Assembly: GCF_000517025.1 (NCBI RefSeq)
Contig: NZ_KI912092.1
Span: 88,724-152,723 of the forward strand
Direction of reading: 5' to 3'
DNA from: Halonatronum saccharophilum DSM 13868
GTDB taxonomy: Bacteria > Bacillota > Halanaerobiia > Halobacteroidales > Halobacteroidaceae
Length of the DNA stretch: 64,000 nucleotides
This document shows, piece after piece, positions 35,001-44,381 of this stretch (its first letter is position 1; each line of letters begins with the position of its first letter). The notes beneath the pieces are model-generated. The model was not told the DNA's origin, searched no databases, and saw only the letters and a program-made list of their open reading frames with translations. A program made the position numbers and the translations under genes.

Positions 35001-35197
35001 AGACCTAAACCATCATAGTTTCTACCTTCTGTTTGAAAATGAACTCTTATCGAATCTGGAGACTCTCCTAAATCACTAATCTCCTCTGCCTCTTCAACAG
35101 GACTTGATGAAAAGGCTTCCGCATTAAGGTTAAACCCAAATGCCAAAAATAATACCATTAAAAATGTTACTGGTAATAGTATCTTACTTCTTCGCAT
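32084..35197 (-). CDS. pulA: Secreted pullulanase, type I (GH13), with two starch-binding modules
   Basis: 1037 residues. Signal peptide (LLPVTFLMVLFLAFGF, cut near AEA). Two tandem CBM41-like modules, about 49-155 (IRVHFQTEGRNYDGLGLWVW) and 163-265 (VRVHYKHDLDSYEDWGLWNW). An N2/CBM48-type domain lies around 365-455. The GH13 catalytic domain begins near 480: YNWGYDP (576-582), DVVYNHT (623-629), GFRFD with nucleophile Asp691, acid Glu720 (MIGEGW) and Asp809 (EAHDN). The YNWGYDP motif is diagnostic of pullulanase. It debranches alpha-1,6 links in pullulan, starch or glycogen outside the cell. The mature protein is rich in Asp and Glu, in keeping with a salty habitat. A promoter about 340 bp upstream gives a long leader. 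Confidence 0.95.
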   Translation of the reverse strand: MRRSKILLPVTFLMVLFLAFGFNLNAEAFSSSPVEEAEEISDLGESPDSIRVHFQTEGRNYDGLGLWVWDGAETFSEELDEWPDGATAFDESQSTDYGPYVDVKLAEGADSLSFLVNESGGENLSGDMGVDILAADMTDIWIQEANGEYEVFLYEPVDLPENVVRVHYKHDLDSYEDWGLWNWGDVVTPSENVGDWPTGATDFSDDQVGDFGAYVDIEIVDNATQINFLAVNMDTAEQTPDMNVSNLSSSQLFFRAGDDNVYTNPYYVSEAGIETGEVLSDSIELRFSTTDGLTEEEIEEGLVLEDREGNQVSFDFVVIVDEQVVSVQGDFDTEMSPYIATFDERTATVRAGWRLIDEVYAYDGDLGVELHRDGTANLKLWSPGADNVRVILYDRDDQYEVVADDIDMNLGDRGVWEVRLDEENTGVADLTGYYYHYEIERDGNKRLALDPYAPSMAAWNNNPEDPAKAYPVGKAAIVNPSFVGPELDFAEIEGFERREDAIIYEVHVRDLTSDPSIEDELSAQFGTFAALVDKLDYIENLGVTHVQLLPIMSYFWGDELANDVRMMDWSASGNNYNWGYDPHSYFSITGMYSEDPNDAELRVEEFKNLIDEIHSRGMGVVLDVVYNHTARVHIFEDLVPNYYHFMDADGTSRTSFGGGRLGTTHEMARRILVDSILYWVEEFKVDGFRFDMMGDHDAESIQIAYDKAKEINPNIVMIGEGWRTFVGDEDGGDIMPADQDWMQHTESVGVFSDDFRNELKSGYGHEGEPRFITGGARDIQQIFDNVRANPHNFTATHPGDVVPYIEAHDNLTLHDVIAISIEKDPDYHQEEIQKRIRLGNTMVLTSQGTAFIHAGQEYGRTKQFRAETDEAPYKSHYGVDEDGEPFNYPYFIHDSYDSTDAINMFDWAKVREEGIHRETMKHLRGLVALRRSTDAFRLATMDLVESNVSMVESDDIADTDLVIGYRTESTDGEVYYIFINADDSERELRIDVDLTGAQVLVDAVQAGTEEIANPTGVEVTSNSITLDPLTPVVLKAN

Positions 35198-35354
35198 TAA
35201 TAATTACCTCCTATTATTATATTTATTTAAATATCAGCATTCAAATACAAGGCTAAATATTCTTTGCAAATATAACTGTACCTTATGTATAAAAAGCTTG
35301 CTGATACTTAATAACAAGATAGTTCAATATATTTCTTTAAGATTACATACAAAA

Positions 35355-35400
35355 AATACCTCTAGTCTAATCTCAATATTGAAATTAGGTTTGAGGTATT
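35355..35400 (-). terminator. Terminator or attenuator in the pullulanase leader
   Basis: Minus strand: AATACCTC...CTAAT, loop, ATTAG...GAGGTATT, then TTTTTTG. It lies 158 bp upstream of the pullulanase start codon and about 140 nt downstream of a strong promoter's expected start point, so it would end a short RNA or attenuate pulA. Confidence 0.65.
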
Positions 35401-35478
35401 CTTATAGACTTATAGTATGTTATGTTTTTATGTAAAAGTTATTTATATTCTTAGATATATTGAAGATTATGATATTAT

Positions 35479-35516
35479 TTCTTAACAAATCAACCATTTT
35501 AACAGATTGTTAAGAA
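35479..35516. promoter_or_regulatory. Inverted repeat early in the pullulanase leader
   Basis: TTCTTAACAA (35479-35488) and TTGTTAAGAA (35507-35516) are exact inverted repeats separated by 18 bp, about 20-55 nt downstream of the predicted start point. They may be a regulator half-site pair or an RNA stem. Confidence 0.45.
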
Positions 35517-35541
35517 GATTATGGCTAAATAATATAACTAA

Positions 35542-35570
35542 ATTATAACAATATAAAATAACTTTGTCAA
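35542..35570 (-). promoter_or_regulatory. Perfect promoter upstream of pullulanase
   Basis: Minus strand: TTGACA (35570-35565), 17 bp, TATAAT (35547-35542). Expected start near 35535. It lies 120 bp past the chemoreceptor stop and 340 bp before pulA. The stretch 35198-35687 contains no gene, only this promoter, the inverted repeat and the hairpin at 35355. Confidence 0.8.
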
Positions 35571-35687
35571 ACTTTTTAAACATATTAAAATTCTCAAATA
35601 TTATATAATTATAATAAGCGAGAACTAACTTATCATTTTTATTATATGAATATTTTTCCAAATATATTCCACTTATCTTAATTAATT

Positions 35688-37556
35688 TTATAACTTGAAT
35701 TCCTTAATCAGATCTTGTAACTTCTGTGCCATTACAGTCAACTCCTGTGAAGAATGACTTATTTCATAAGACATACCCTTGATATCATTAGTTGCACTTG
35801 CTACATCTTCGCTATTTTGGGCCAACTCATTAGAAGACTTAGCAGTCTCTTCAACCTGAGCAGCAGTAGCTTTAATAGACTCTTCAATCTCCTCAAATAC
35901 TTCTCCTGTTCTTTGAACAATCTCCTTACCTTCTACCACCATCTCTTCAGCCTTTCTTACTGCATCTATTCCTTCTTTAGATCTTTTTTGGGTCTCCTTA
36001 ACCAAAGTACCAATATCATCTGTTGCTTTAGCCGTCTCTTCAGCAAGCTCTCTAATTTCATCAGCTACAACTGCAAAACCTCTACCGTGTTCTCCAGCCC
36101 TAGCTGCTTCAATTGCTGCATTTAAAGCCAAAAGATTTGTCTGCTCTGCTATATTAGTAATTAGATCAACTATCTTCCCAATCTCTTCAGAATTGCTATC
36201 TAATTTAGCAATTACCTCTACTGTCTCGTTAACAGAGATATTAATAGTTTCAATACTTTTAATTGTATCACTAATATTACTGCTACCTAAATTAACTTGA
36301 GAATTAGCTTCTTGAGAAAAAGATGCTACCTCTTGAGAGCTTACGGAGATCTCTTCAATTCCTGCTGACATATCCTCAATTAAATAATTACTCTCCTCTA
36401 TTGTTGCATTACCTTCCTCTGCTGATGCAGATAACTCTTCACTATAAGCTAACAAATTCTCAATATTCTCTATTAAATTATTTATCATCTCATTAAGGTT
36501 TTTATTCATTCGAGCAAAAGATTTGGCTAAAATCCCAAATTCGTCACCCCTACCCATTAACTTAGCATCTATATCTTGAGATAGATCCTTTTGGGCAATA
36601 CTTTCACTATAACCTGTCAATATCTTCAGTGGATTACTTATATATCTCCCAAGCCAGACTCCAACACCAATTAAAACTACTAAAGCAATAGCTAACATAG
36701 TAATTAAAACTGTTCTAACTTGATTTATTGGCCCATAAACATAATCTCTTGGAACCCTAGTTAATAGTTTCCAACCATCTGTACCTTCTATTTCTTCAAA
36801 GTAAACATAGGTATTAACCCCTTCAAAACTATAGTTAACACTACCAGAACTATTGGATAATATATCCCCTGAAACCTCTTTAATACCAACTATATTATTT
36901 ATATTCTCTTCAATTATAAAATCAGAATCAGGATGGGAAATAATCTGACCATCACCACTTACAATAAAGGAGTAGGACTCTTTATGGTCTACTCGGATAT
37001 CGCTGATAAAATCATTTAAGTTATTTAAATTTACTGTAGAGCCCATAAGGCCTATAACTTCCCCACTCTCCTCTATAGGAGTAGCAAATACTGCAATAGG
37101 ATTGCCTGTAGACATTGAAACCAAAGGCTCAGAGATTATTGTCTCACCTGCCATAACCCTTGGAAAATAGTCTCTCCCACTTATATTACCATCATTACCA
37201 CCTGTAGCCCGATAGTCTCCAATTTTATCTGCTACAAATAAAACCTCGAATATATCTTCATACCTACTATGTCTATCCCTTAAAAAAGCTTCACTTTGAC
37301 TCCACTCCATACTCTTGATGAAGGGCATAGCTGCATAATTCTTCATCTCATTCTTTCTCTCTTCAAGCCAACTCTCTAAAAAACCTGAATTCCTCTCTAC
37401 AACTTCCATTATATTAGTATCAATTAAACTAAACACCCTTGTCCTTACAACATTACTAGAAATCAATGTAATCAAACCAAAGACTACTATGGAAACTGAT
37501 ACTAAAGTCAATATTATTTTATCACCTATACTTTTTCCAATATTTTTCTTAAACAT
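35688..37556 (-). CDS. Methyl-accepting chemotaxis protein with double Cache domain
   Basis: 622 residues. TM1 (about 14-34), periplasmic dCache domain (about 36-275; [18 protein letters not shown] and [21 protein letters not shown] are typical ligand-pocket segments), TM2 (about 283-303), HAMP (304-357) and a signalling domain with the conserved tip [20 protein letters not shown] followed by [15 protein letters not shown]. The ligand is unknown. The C-terminal half is nearly the same as in the receptors at 50967 and 52795. No CheW-binding pentapeptide methylation tether is visible at the C-terminus (ends IKEFKL). Confidence 0.94.
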   Translation of the reverse strand: MFKKNIGKSIGDKIILTLVSVSIVVFGLITLISSNVVRTRVFSLIDTNIMEVVERNSGFLESWLEERKNEMKNYAAMPFIKSMEWSQSEAFLRDRHSRYEDIFEVLFVADKIGDYRATGGNDGNISGRDYFPRVMAGETIISEPLVSMSTGNPIAVFATPIEESGEVIGLMGSTVNLNNLNDFISDIRVDHKESYSFIVSGDGQIISHPDSDFIIEENINNIVGIKEVSGDILSNSSGSVNYSFEGVNTYVYFEEIEGTDGWKLLTRVPRDYVYGPINQVRTVLITMLAIALVVLIGVGVWLGRYISNPLKILTGYSESIAQKDLSQDIDAKLMGRGDEFGILAKSFARMNKNLNEMINNLIENIENLLAYSEELSASAEEGNATIEESNYLIEDMSAGIEEISVSSQEVASFSQEANSQVNLGSSNISDTIKSIETINISVNETVEVIAKLDSNSEEIGKIVDLITNIAEQTNLLALNAAIEAARAGEHGRGFAVVADEIRELAEETAKATDDIGTLVKETQKRSKEGIDAVRKAEEMVVEGKEIVQRTGEVFEEIEESIKATAAQVEETAKSSNELAQNSEDVASATNDIKGMSYEISHSSQELTVMAQKLQDLIKEFKL

Positions 37557-37607
37557 ACTAGCCCCTCTCCTTCTTTATTATTTTTTAAAAATCAGCTTAT
37601 AATCTCA

Positions 37608-37657
37608 TAAAAAACACCTTCAAATAATATACTAAGACTCTATATCATTTGAAGGTG
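37608..37657 (-). terminator. Terminator after the ABC exporter genes
   Basis: CACCTTCAAAT...ATATA and TATATCATTTGAAGGTG form the stem (37615-37657), followed on the minus strand by TTTTTT. It lies about 120 bp past the exporter stop codon. Confidence 0.75.
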
Positions 37658-37774
37658 CTTGAAAATAACTCTTATATTATAATTATTAAACTAATCCTTC
37701 ATTTTTCCTCCTTTTTTTGACAACTTATTGTATAAAACAACAATATGAACCCAACTAAATTTTACCGACAATAA

Positions 37775-39577
37775 TTATATTTCATTAAATTGCTTTCTAT
37801 ATAAGTTATAGTAATACCCTTGCTTAACTAAAAGCTCTTTATGACTTCCAGCTTCTTTAATTTTACCATCTTTAATTACTAGGATTCTATCTGCTGAACG
37901 AATTGTCGATAACCTGTGGGCTACTATAAAGCTTGTTCTGTCCTTTATCAACTCATCTATTGCCCTTTGAATTACTCTCTCCATCTGAGTATCTATTGAG
38001 GATGTAGCCTCATCTAAAACAAAGATCCTTGGCTTTGCTAATATAGCCCTTGCAAAGGAGATAAGTTGCTTTTCTCCAGTAGATAAATTACCTCCTCCTT
38101 CACCTACTTGGGTATCATACCCCTTCTCTAGCTTTGTAATAAAGCTATGAGCATTTACCATTTTGGCAGCTTCAATTATATCTAAATCACTAGCTTTTAA
38201 ATTTCCATAGCGGATATTTTCTTTAATAGTACCACTAAAAAGGTAAGGCGATTGAAGTACATAACCTAAATTTTGGTGTAGCCACAATTGAGATCTTTGC
38301 CGATAATCAACCCCATCTATCAAAACCTCTCCCTTTATAGGTTCATAAAAACGACAAAGCAGATTGATAATAGTACTCTTACCAGATCCGGTCTCACCAA
38401 CTAAGGCTATTGTTTCAGCAGCTTTGACTTCTAGATTAAACTCTTGCAAAATCTTTTCTTCATCATTATAAGAAAAGGAAACATCCTTAAAACTAATATT
38501 CCCCTGTAACTTGGGCCAATTCTGATACTTAGGGTTAAGAATATTTCCATAAACCTCTATTACCTCTTGACTATCTTTGATCTCAGGGTCTGTGTTGATC
38601 ATAGATAAGACTCTCTCTGCTGACGCTTGAGCCGACTGAAGCTCTGCAAAGATACGGGCCAACTCCCTTAAAGGCTCAAAAAACTGTACTGTATAAGAAA
38701 GAAAAGCTACCAAAGTACCATATCCTATTACCTCTAACATCACACCCTCTCCACCAAACCAAAGAGCAAGACCAGTCCCTATACTTCCTAAGGTTAAGAC
38801 AATTGGCAGGTATAAAGATGAGAATATAGCAGCCCTAACCGATTGACCTCTCATCTTAGAAGTTACCCCTTGAAACTCTCTTAAATTCTCCTCTTCTCTT
38901 ACCAAAGTCTTAGTAGTCTGTACACCCATAATCCCTTCATTAAAGGCTCCTGTAATTTGAGAATTTACCTTTCTAACCCCTCTGTGGGCCTTTAAAATCT
39001 TCTTTTGAAAGAAGAGACTAATTAAAACCAAGGGAGGAATTACTATTAAAGTAATTAAAGCCAGCTTCCAATTTAAATAAAGCATAACCCCCATAATTCC
39101 GACCATCATTGCACTCCCCCAAACCATATCTACCAGACCCCAAGCAATTGTATCACCAAGCTTTTTCACATCTGAGGTCATTCTAGCCATCAACCATCCT
39201 ACTGCCTTTTTATCATAATAAGAAAAGGATAATTTCTGTAAATGTTCAAACCCATTTTTTCTAATGTCATAGCTGATTTTAGTCTGTATCTCCCCAGCTT
39301 TTTCTATAAATAAAAATACTGTTGTAGCCAAAAATACTACCAATCCAAAATAAGCCCAAGAAAACCCTATTAACCCTTCTAAATCTCCAACTACCACAAA
39401 GTTATCGATAGCATATTTATTCATTAAAGGAAATATTACATCAGCCCCTGCTACTCCAACCATTAATAAGGCCAAAGTAAATAACTCCTTCTTATAAGGC
39501 TTAATATAATTAAAGACCCCCTGCCAAAGCTTAAGATCAAAACCTTTATTATAATCTTCTTCACGATAAGCATCCAT
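37775..39577 (-). CDS. ABC exporter half-transporter B (intact Walker B, degenerate signature)
   Basis: 600 residues: six-span exporter domain (about 25-320), then the ATPase. Walker A GETGSGKS (394-401), Walker B with catalytic Glu523 (VLDEATSS) and switch His554 are intact, but the signature reads LSTGE (498-502) instead of LSGGQ. Its partner (39561-41387) has the opposite defects. Together they make a heterodimer with one active and one degenerate ATP site, as in TM287/288 and BmrCD-type multidrug exporters. It overlaps the partner gene by 17 bp. The substrate is not predictable. Confidence 0.93.
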   Translation of the reverse strand: MDAYREEDYNKGFDLKLWQGVFNYIKPYKKELFTLALLMVGVAGADVIFPLMNKYAIDNFVVVGDLEGLIGFSWAYFGLVVFLATTVFLFIEKAGEIQTKISYDIRKNGFEHLQKLSFSYYDKKAVGWLMARMTSDVKKLGDTIAWGLVDMVWGSAMMVGIMGVMLYLNWKLALITLIVIPPLVLISLFFQKKILKAHRGVRKVNSQITGAFNEGIMGVQTTKTLVREEENLREFQGVTSKMRGQSVRAAIFSSLYLPIVLTLGSIGTGLALWFGGEGVMLEVIGYGTLVAFLSYTVQFFEPLRELARIFAELQSAQASAERVLSMINTDPEIKDSQEVIEVYGNILNPKYQNWPKLQGNISFKDVSFSYNDEEKILQEFNLEVKAAETIALVGETGSGKSTIINLLCRFYEPIKGEVLIDGVDYRQRSQLWLHQNLGYVLQSPYLFSGTIKENIRYGNLKASDLDIIEAAKMVNAHSFITKLEKGYDTQVGEGGGNLSTGEKQLISFARAILAKPRIFVLDEATSSIDTQMERVIQRAIDELIKDRTSFIVAHRLSTIRSADRILVIKDGKIKEAGSHKELLVKQGYYYNLYRKQFNEI

Positions 39578-41387
39578 TTAATCCACCCCAACCTTTATCC
39601 TTTAATTTATCCTTCACTCCACTTTGCATTAAATAAATCTCTCTATACATCCCTTCCTGAGAAATCAATTTCTCATGATCTCCACTTTGAACTACCTTAC
39701 CATCTTCTAAAACCAAGATTTTATCAGCTTGAGCCAAGGTTGTAATCCGATGTGAGATAATAAAGGTAGTAGTATCCTTATTTCTTCTCTTTAAAGCCTT
39801 GCGTATCTGAGCGTCAGTCTCTGTATCTACAGCACTTAAGGAGTCATCAAAGATCAATATAGGACAATCACGGATTAAAGTTCTAGCTATTGCAACCCTC
39901 TGTTTTTGACCTCCAGAAAGCGAGACTCCCCGCTCACCAACCTCTGTACTATAACCTTTATCAAAGTCCAGTATCACATTATGGACTGCAGCATCCTTGG
40001 CCACCTTAAAGATCTCTTCATCCTCCGCTTCAACCTTAGCTAAAGATATATTCTCCTTAATACTCTTAGCAAATAAGAAAGGCTCTTGGAGTATCAGACC
40101 TATATTCTTGCGCACCCAATCCCTTCTTATCCTCTTTAACTCTACCCCATCTACTTTAATTGACCCTTTATTATAATCATATAAACGGGTCAACAACTTA
40201 ACCAAGGTACTCTTACCAGATCCCGTTGGCCCTAATATAGCCACTGTCTCTCCAGCTTCCACCTCAAAGGAAAGCCCATCCAAAATCGGCTCCTCATTCT
40301 CATAAGCAAAGGCTAAATCCTTCACTTGGATTTTTCCTTTAATTTGTGGAGTAATTTCATTACCGCTCTTAACCTCTACACCTTCACTTAATATGACATC
40401 TATTCTTTCTAAGGCCACTATAGTCTTACCCATATCGGTTAATATCCTCCCTAGCTGTCTAATTGGCCACAAAAGCATTCCAATATAGGTTGTAAAGACC
40501 ACTAAAGTTCCCAAAGTAATCTGACCTATAACCGTCCAATAAACACCAAAGACCACGACTATTCCAATCTGTGTTAAAGCTAATAAATCAGATAATGACC
40601 AATACCAAGCCAAGGTTCTCACTAATTTATAAGTTAAATCTCTATACTCTCTGTTCTTCTTATCAAATTTATCAATCTCATAACTTTGTCGAGCAAAAGC
40701 TCTAACCACCCTAACACCTGTCAAGTTCTCCTGTAAAACCGTTGACATACTCGCCTCTGACTCATCTACCTTCTCAAAGGTATTTTTTACTTTTAAAAAG
40801 AAGATAAAAGTAAAAATGAATAAGAAAGGAATTACCATTATTGATACCAAGGTCATCCTTAAATCAAGAGAAAGCATTATCGAGGATACAAAGATAATCA
40901 TAAAGATTATTCTCCCTACCTCAACAAACTGCCCTGCTAAAAAATGTCTTATAGTATCTAAATCTGATGTGCACCGTTGAATTAAATCACCTGTATCCCT
41001 TTGGCTATAGTAACCATAAGGAATATATTGAAGATGATCATATAACGCATCTCTAATCCTCTTTACAATAGACTCTGAAGCTAAAGCCAACCACCTCCCC
41101 TGCAAAAATAAAAAACTTCCTTGCAAAGCGGTCAAACCTATAAGTATAAGCCCCATAACCCATAAATTACTTGCCAAAGCCTCTTTGCCACCTGAAAAAT
41201 CTAAAATAGAGACTATCACCCTTGGCCCTTCAAAGGGCTCACCACCGATTATATTATCTATACTAAACCTCAAAACCAAAGGATTAATAATCGATAAGAA
41301 AGCAGCTACCGCAACACTTAAAATAGCCCCTAAATAAAGCAACCTACTTCCCTTCATAAAACTAAATAACAACTTAAAATTTTTCAT
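39561..41387 (-). CDS. ABC exporter half-transporter A (intact signature, degenerate Walker B)
   Basis: 608 residues: six-span exporter domain (about 15-325) and ATPase. Walker A GPTGSGKS (386-393), canonical signature LSGGQ (490-494) and switch His546 are intact. The catalytic Glu after Walker B is Asp515 (LIFDDSLS). Thus the degenerate site is built from this protein's Walker B and the other subunit's LSTGE signature, while the canonical site uses the partner's Glu523 and this signature. First gene of the pair; upstream lies a dispersed repeat. Confidence 0.93.
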   Translation of the reverse strand: MKNFKLLFSFMKGSRLLYLGAILSVAVAAFLSIINPLVLRFSIDNIIGGEPFEGPRVIVSILDFSGGKEALASNLWVMGLILIGLTALQGSFLFLQGRWLALASESIVKRIRDALYDHLQYIPYGYYSQRDTGDLIQRCTSDLDTIRHFLAGQFVEVGRIIFMIIFVSSIMLSLDLRMTLVSIMVIPFLFIFTFIFFLKVKNTFEKVDESEASMSTVLQENLTGVRVVRAFARQSYEIDKFDKKNREYRDLTYKLVRTLAWYWSLSDLLALTQIGIVVVFGVYWTVIGQITLGTLVVFTTYIGMLLWPIRQLGRILTDMGKTIVALERIDVILSEGVEVKSGNEITPQIKGKIQVKDLAFAYENEEPILDGLSFEVEAGETVAILGPTGSGKSTLVKLLTRLYDYNKGSIKVDGVELKRIRRDWVRKNIGLILQEPFLFAKSIKENISLAKVEAEDEEIFKVAKDAAVHNVILDFDKGYSTEVGERGVSLSGGQKQRVAIARTLIRDCPILIFDDSLSAVDTETDAQIRKALKRRNKDTTTFIISHRITTLAQADKILVLEDGKVVQSGDHEKLISQEGMYREIYLMQSGVKDKLKDKGWGGLNGCLS

Positions 41388-41419
41388 ACATACACCTACC
41401 TTGTCTTTTGTAAATCTAT

Positions 41420-41511
41420 AGTGATAAAGCGCAGCTTTATCACTGATGTCAGTGTCTGTGTCAGTTAAAATCTAAGTTCTTGAATTTGCTGACACAGACA
41501 CTGACACTATA
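41420..41511. repeat. Dispersed intergenic element with exact arms
   Basis: Hairpin AGTGATAAAGC-GCA... with GCTTTATCACT (41420-41444). This shows a compensated change relative to the AGTAAT/ATTACT version elsewhere. Then a 17-bp exact inverted repeat GTCAGTGTCTGTGTCAG (41448-41464) and its complement (41489-41505) around the core AAAATCTAAGTTCTTG. The right edge touches the methyltransferase stop codon (41512). Confidence 0.75.
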
Positions 41512-42282
41512 TTATAACTTCATAGCTTTAGTGGCTATTGATGAATTTATATATTCATCAAGTGCACTTCCTCCAATATCTTCATAAAAACCTCCAATTA
41601 AAAAACCTGCTTTAATCTGTCCTCCAATTTGATCTTCTAATGTATGGTCAAATATAATTCCTTCTCCTTGATCAAGTACTAATTCCTTCAACTCTTCTTC
41701 AGATATACTTGTTAAATCAGAATAAGGTATTTTATGTCTTACAACAAACTTACCTTCATTTAAGTTTTTTAAGTCAAAAATATATTCAATTGGATTGGCA
41801 AAACCTGATATAAGAACCCCGCCAGACCTTAAAACCCTATATGCTTCTTCCCATACAGGTAAAACGTTATCTATATATCCATTTGACCACGGATGTATAA
41901 TCAGGTCAAAAGAAGCATCTTCAAATACTGATAAATCTCTCATATCACCTTGTACAGTCTTAATCTTTAAGCCATCCCTTTTTGCTACCATAATATCTTG
42001 ATTTAATTGTTCTTGACTATTATCAAATACCGTTACATTTGCCCCTAAGGCTGCCATAATTGGCCCTTGTTGTCCTCCACCAGAAGCTAAACAAAGTACA
42101 TCTTTCCCTTCCATTCTTTCTGGGAACCACTCTTTAGGAACTGCTTTTGTTGGGGTCATCACAATATTCCATTCTCCATTCTTTGCTTTCATCACTTCTT
42201 GACTGCTTACTGGCTGTGTCCAAACATATCCCGTTTCAACATTCTTATCCCATACTTTTTCATTCAACTTTACAAAATCCAT
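41512..42282 (-). CDS. Class I SAM-dependent methyltransferase
   Basis: 256 residues. SAM-binding motif I VLCLASGGGQQGP (about 81-93), acidic motif II VTVFDNS, GDMRDL before motif IV (FDLIIHPWSNGY), and YRVLRSGGVLISGF (post-motif). This is the UbiE/Methyltransf_11 type. The substrate is unknown; nothing in its surroundings helps, as it stands alone between a repeat and the ABC-F gene. Confidence 0.88.
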   Translation of the reverse strand: MDFVKLNEKVWDKNVETGYVWTQPVSSQEVMKAKNGEWNIVMTPTKAVPKEWFPERMEGKDVLCLASGGGQQGPIMAALGANVTVFDNSQEQLNQDIMVAKRDGLKIKTVQGDMRDLSVFEDASFDLIIHPWSNGYIDNVLPVWEEAYRVLRSGGVLISGFANPIEYIFDLKNLNEGKFVVRHKIPYSDLTSISEEELKELVLDQGEGIIFDHTLEDQIGGQIKAGFLIGGFYEDIGGSALDEYINSSIATKAMKL

Positions 42283-42467
42283 ATTTTTCGCCTTCTCTCT
42301 TGTTATTTTTATATTAATTTATTTTTTTATATACATTCGCTGTTTTAACTCTACGGGTTCAAAAACCGAACCCTTCGTAGCAAGCCCACCAAAAACTCTT
42401 CGTAGGCAGGGTTACTCTTTCTTTTTTTAACTCAATACTTTTTGCACTGCCCTGCACTGACACACTA

Positions 42468-44381
42468 TCAATTATCAATTGACAACTCTACAATCTCCTC
42501 CCACTCACCAACCAAAATTTTCAACTCTTCCTCTATCCTTTCGTTCTCTACTTTGAGTTCATTAAGATACTCATAATCATCTATATTATCTTTATCTGTC
42601 ATAGCCAGATTATTCTCTTCTCTCTTTTCTTCTAGCCTGACTATCTTCTCTTCTATCTCCTCTAGCCTCTTAGCCAAATCCTTCTTTGATTTTTCACTAG
42701 CCTTTTCCTCCTTTAATTCTTTTCTATTGCTCTTCTTGTTTCTCTTTCTTACCTGCTCCCTTTCTTCTCTCTCCTTTACCTTCTGGCGATAGTAATTATA
42801 ATTTCCATCATAATAAACCAACCTCTTATCCTCTATAGCATAGATTTTATTTATAACTTTATTTAAAAAATAACGGTCATGGGAAACTAAGATCAAAGTC
42901 CCTTGATAATCCTTAAGGGTCTCCTCTAATATCTCAATAGATTTAAGATCCAAATGGTTAGTTGGCTCATCAAGAATAAGTAGATTAATCTGGCTATGAA
43001 CCATCTTCATCAAATGGAACCTCACCCTCTCACCGCCACTTAACTCCTTAATATACTTAAAAACCTCATCACCTTTAAAGCCATAACGGGCCAACACCCC
43101 TCTTGCCCTAGACTCCTCCATAGGTGGCATATCTTTACGAAAGGATTCCAATAAGGTTAGGTTCCCATCCTCTAACTCCTGATGCTGAGATAGATATCCC
43201 ATCTCTAAACTCGCCCCTAACTTAATCTTCCCATCATAATCTCCTTCACTACCAAGTATCATCTTTAATAAAGTAGACTTACCTGACCCATTTGGTCCAA
43301 CCAAACCTATTCTATCTCCATAAAAGACCTTTAAATTTATATCTTCAAGTATCAACCTCTCCTCAAAGAACTTACTCACACCTTCAAGAGATAGAACATC
43401 CTTCCCACTTCTGTCTGCTCCAAAATTTAGATTGAATTGGCTATCTCCTAAATCTGGATTATCAACTCTTTCAACCTTCTCTAGCTGTTTCTCCATACTC
43501 TTGGCCCGCTTATGAAACTTCTCATTGTCATTCTCATCACCCCATCGCTTTAACCTTTTAATTGCTTCTTCCCTCTTCTTAATCTCCTTTTGCTGATCCT
43601 TATATCTCTTTAGCTCTTCTTCATAGCGACGCTTACGCTCCTTAAGATAAAAGGAATAGTTACCAACATAGTGATGGGCTCTACCACTTTTAATCTCTAC
43701 TATCCTATCAATTGTGCTATCAAGAAAATAACGATCATGGGAGATAATTAATACAGTTCCTCTATAATTCTTTATATAATCCTCCAACCAATTAAGGGCC
43801 AAGAAATCAAGGTGATTAGTAGGCTCATCTAATAGTAGAATATCTGGGCGGGATAGAAGTAGTTCTCCAATCTGTACTCTAGACTGCTCCCCTCCACTTA
43901 AACTACTTATCAGTTCATCTTTAAATTCTACAAGTCCCAGACCTTCTAATATCTCTTTAATTCTTGTCTTGTATAGATATCCTCCTTCGTTCTCATATCG
44001 AGAGCTAATTCTTGCATACTCCTTCATATAAGAATCTATCTTCTTAGAAGACCCATCACTGCTCATCAATACCTCTAACTCCCTCATCCTCTCTTCTATC
44101 TTTAAAAGATGGGAAAATACCTTTAATAAAGACTCTTCTACCTTAGCTCCTTCTTCATAATCTCCCACCTGATCCATATAACCTATACTTAGCTTTTGAC
44201 CTAGGGCTACACCACCCTTATCTGGACTTTCTAAGCCTGCCAATAGCTTGAAGACTGTTGATTTCCCCGAGCCGTTGGCCCCTATTAAACCTATCTTCTC
44301 ACCTAAATGAACCGTCATAGAAAAATCTTCTAACACCTCGTTAAAACCATATTTTTTATATATTCCTGAAAGATTAATCAT
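42468..44381 (-). CDS. ABC-F family ATPase
   Basis: 637 residues with two ATPase domains and no membrane segment. Walker A GANGSGKST (about 35) and GPNGSGKST (about 365); signatures LSGGEQSRVQ and LSGGERVRFH; both Walker B read LLDEPTNHLD-type. The linker between the domains (about 240-320) is long and charged, as in ribosome-acting ABC-F proteins, and a C-terminal coiled coil (about 545-630) resembles the Uup/YdiF subgroup. Probably acts on the ribosome. The last residues (ELSIDN) are encoded by the tandem units of an adjoining repeat (TTGTCAATTGATAATTGA). Confidence 0.92.
   Translation of the reverse strand: MINLSGIYKKYGFNEVLEDFSMTVHLGEKIGLIGANGSGKSTVFKLLAGLESPDKGGVALGQKLSIGYMDQVGDYEEGAKVEESLLKVFSHLLKIEERMRELEVLMSSDGSSKKIDSYMKEYARISSRYENEGGYLYKTRIKEILEGLGLVEFKDELISSLSGGEQSRVQIGELLLSRPDILLLDEPTNHLDFLALNWLEDYIKNYRGTVLIISHDRYFLDSTIDRIVEIKSGRAHHYVGNYSFYLKERKRRYEEELKRYKDQQKEIKKREEAIKRLKRWGDENDNEKFHKRAKSMEKQLEKVERVDNPDLGDSQFNLNFGADRSGKDVLSLEGVSKFFEERLILEDINLKVFYGDRIGLVGPNGSGKSTLLKMILGSEGDYDGKIKLGASLEMGYLSQHQELEDGNLTLLESFRKDMPPMEESRARGVLARYGFKGDEVFKYIKELSGGERVRFHLMKMVHSQINLLILDEPTNHLDLKSIEILEETLKDYQGTLILVSHDRYFLNKVINKIYAIEDKRLVYYDGNYNYYRQKVKEREEREQVRKRNKKSNRKELKEEKASEKSKKDLAKRLEEIEEKIVRLEEKREENNLAMTDKDNIDDYEYLNELKVENERIEEELKILVGEWEEIVELSIDN

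Noticed and set aside
42330-42420. Insertion sequence ends (CTACGGGTTC/GAACCCTTCGTAG hairpin)
   Set aside because: Only a short inverted repeat with nearby CTACGAAG copies; no transposase and no target duplication seen.
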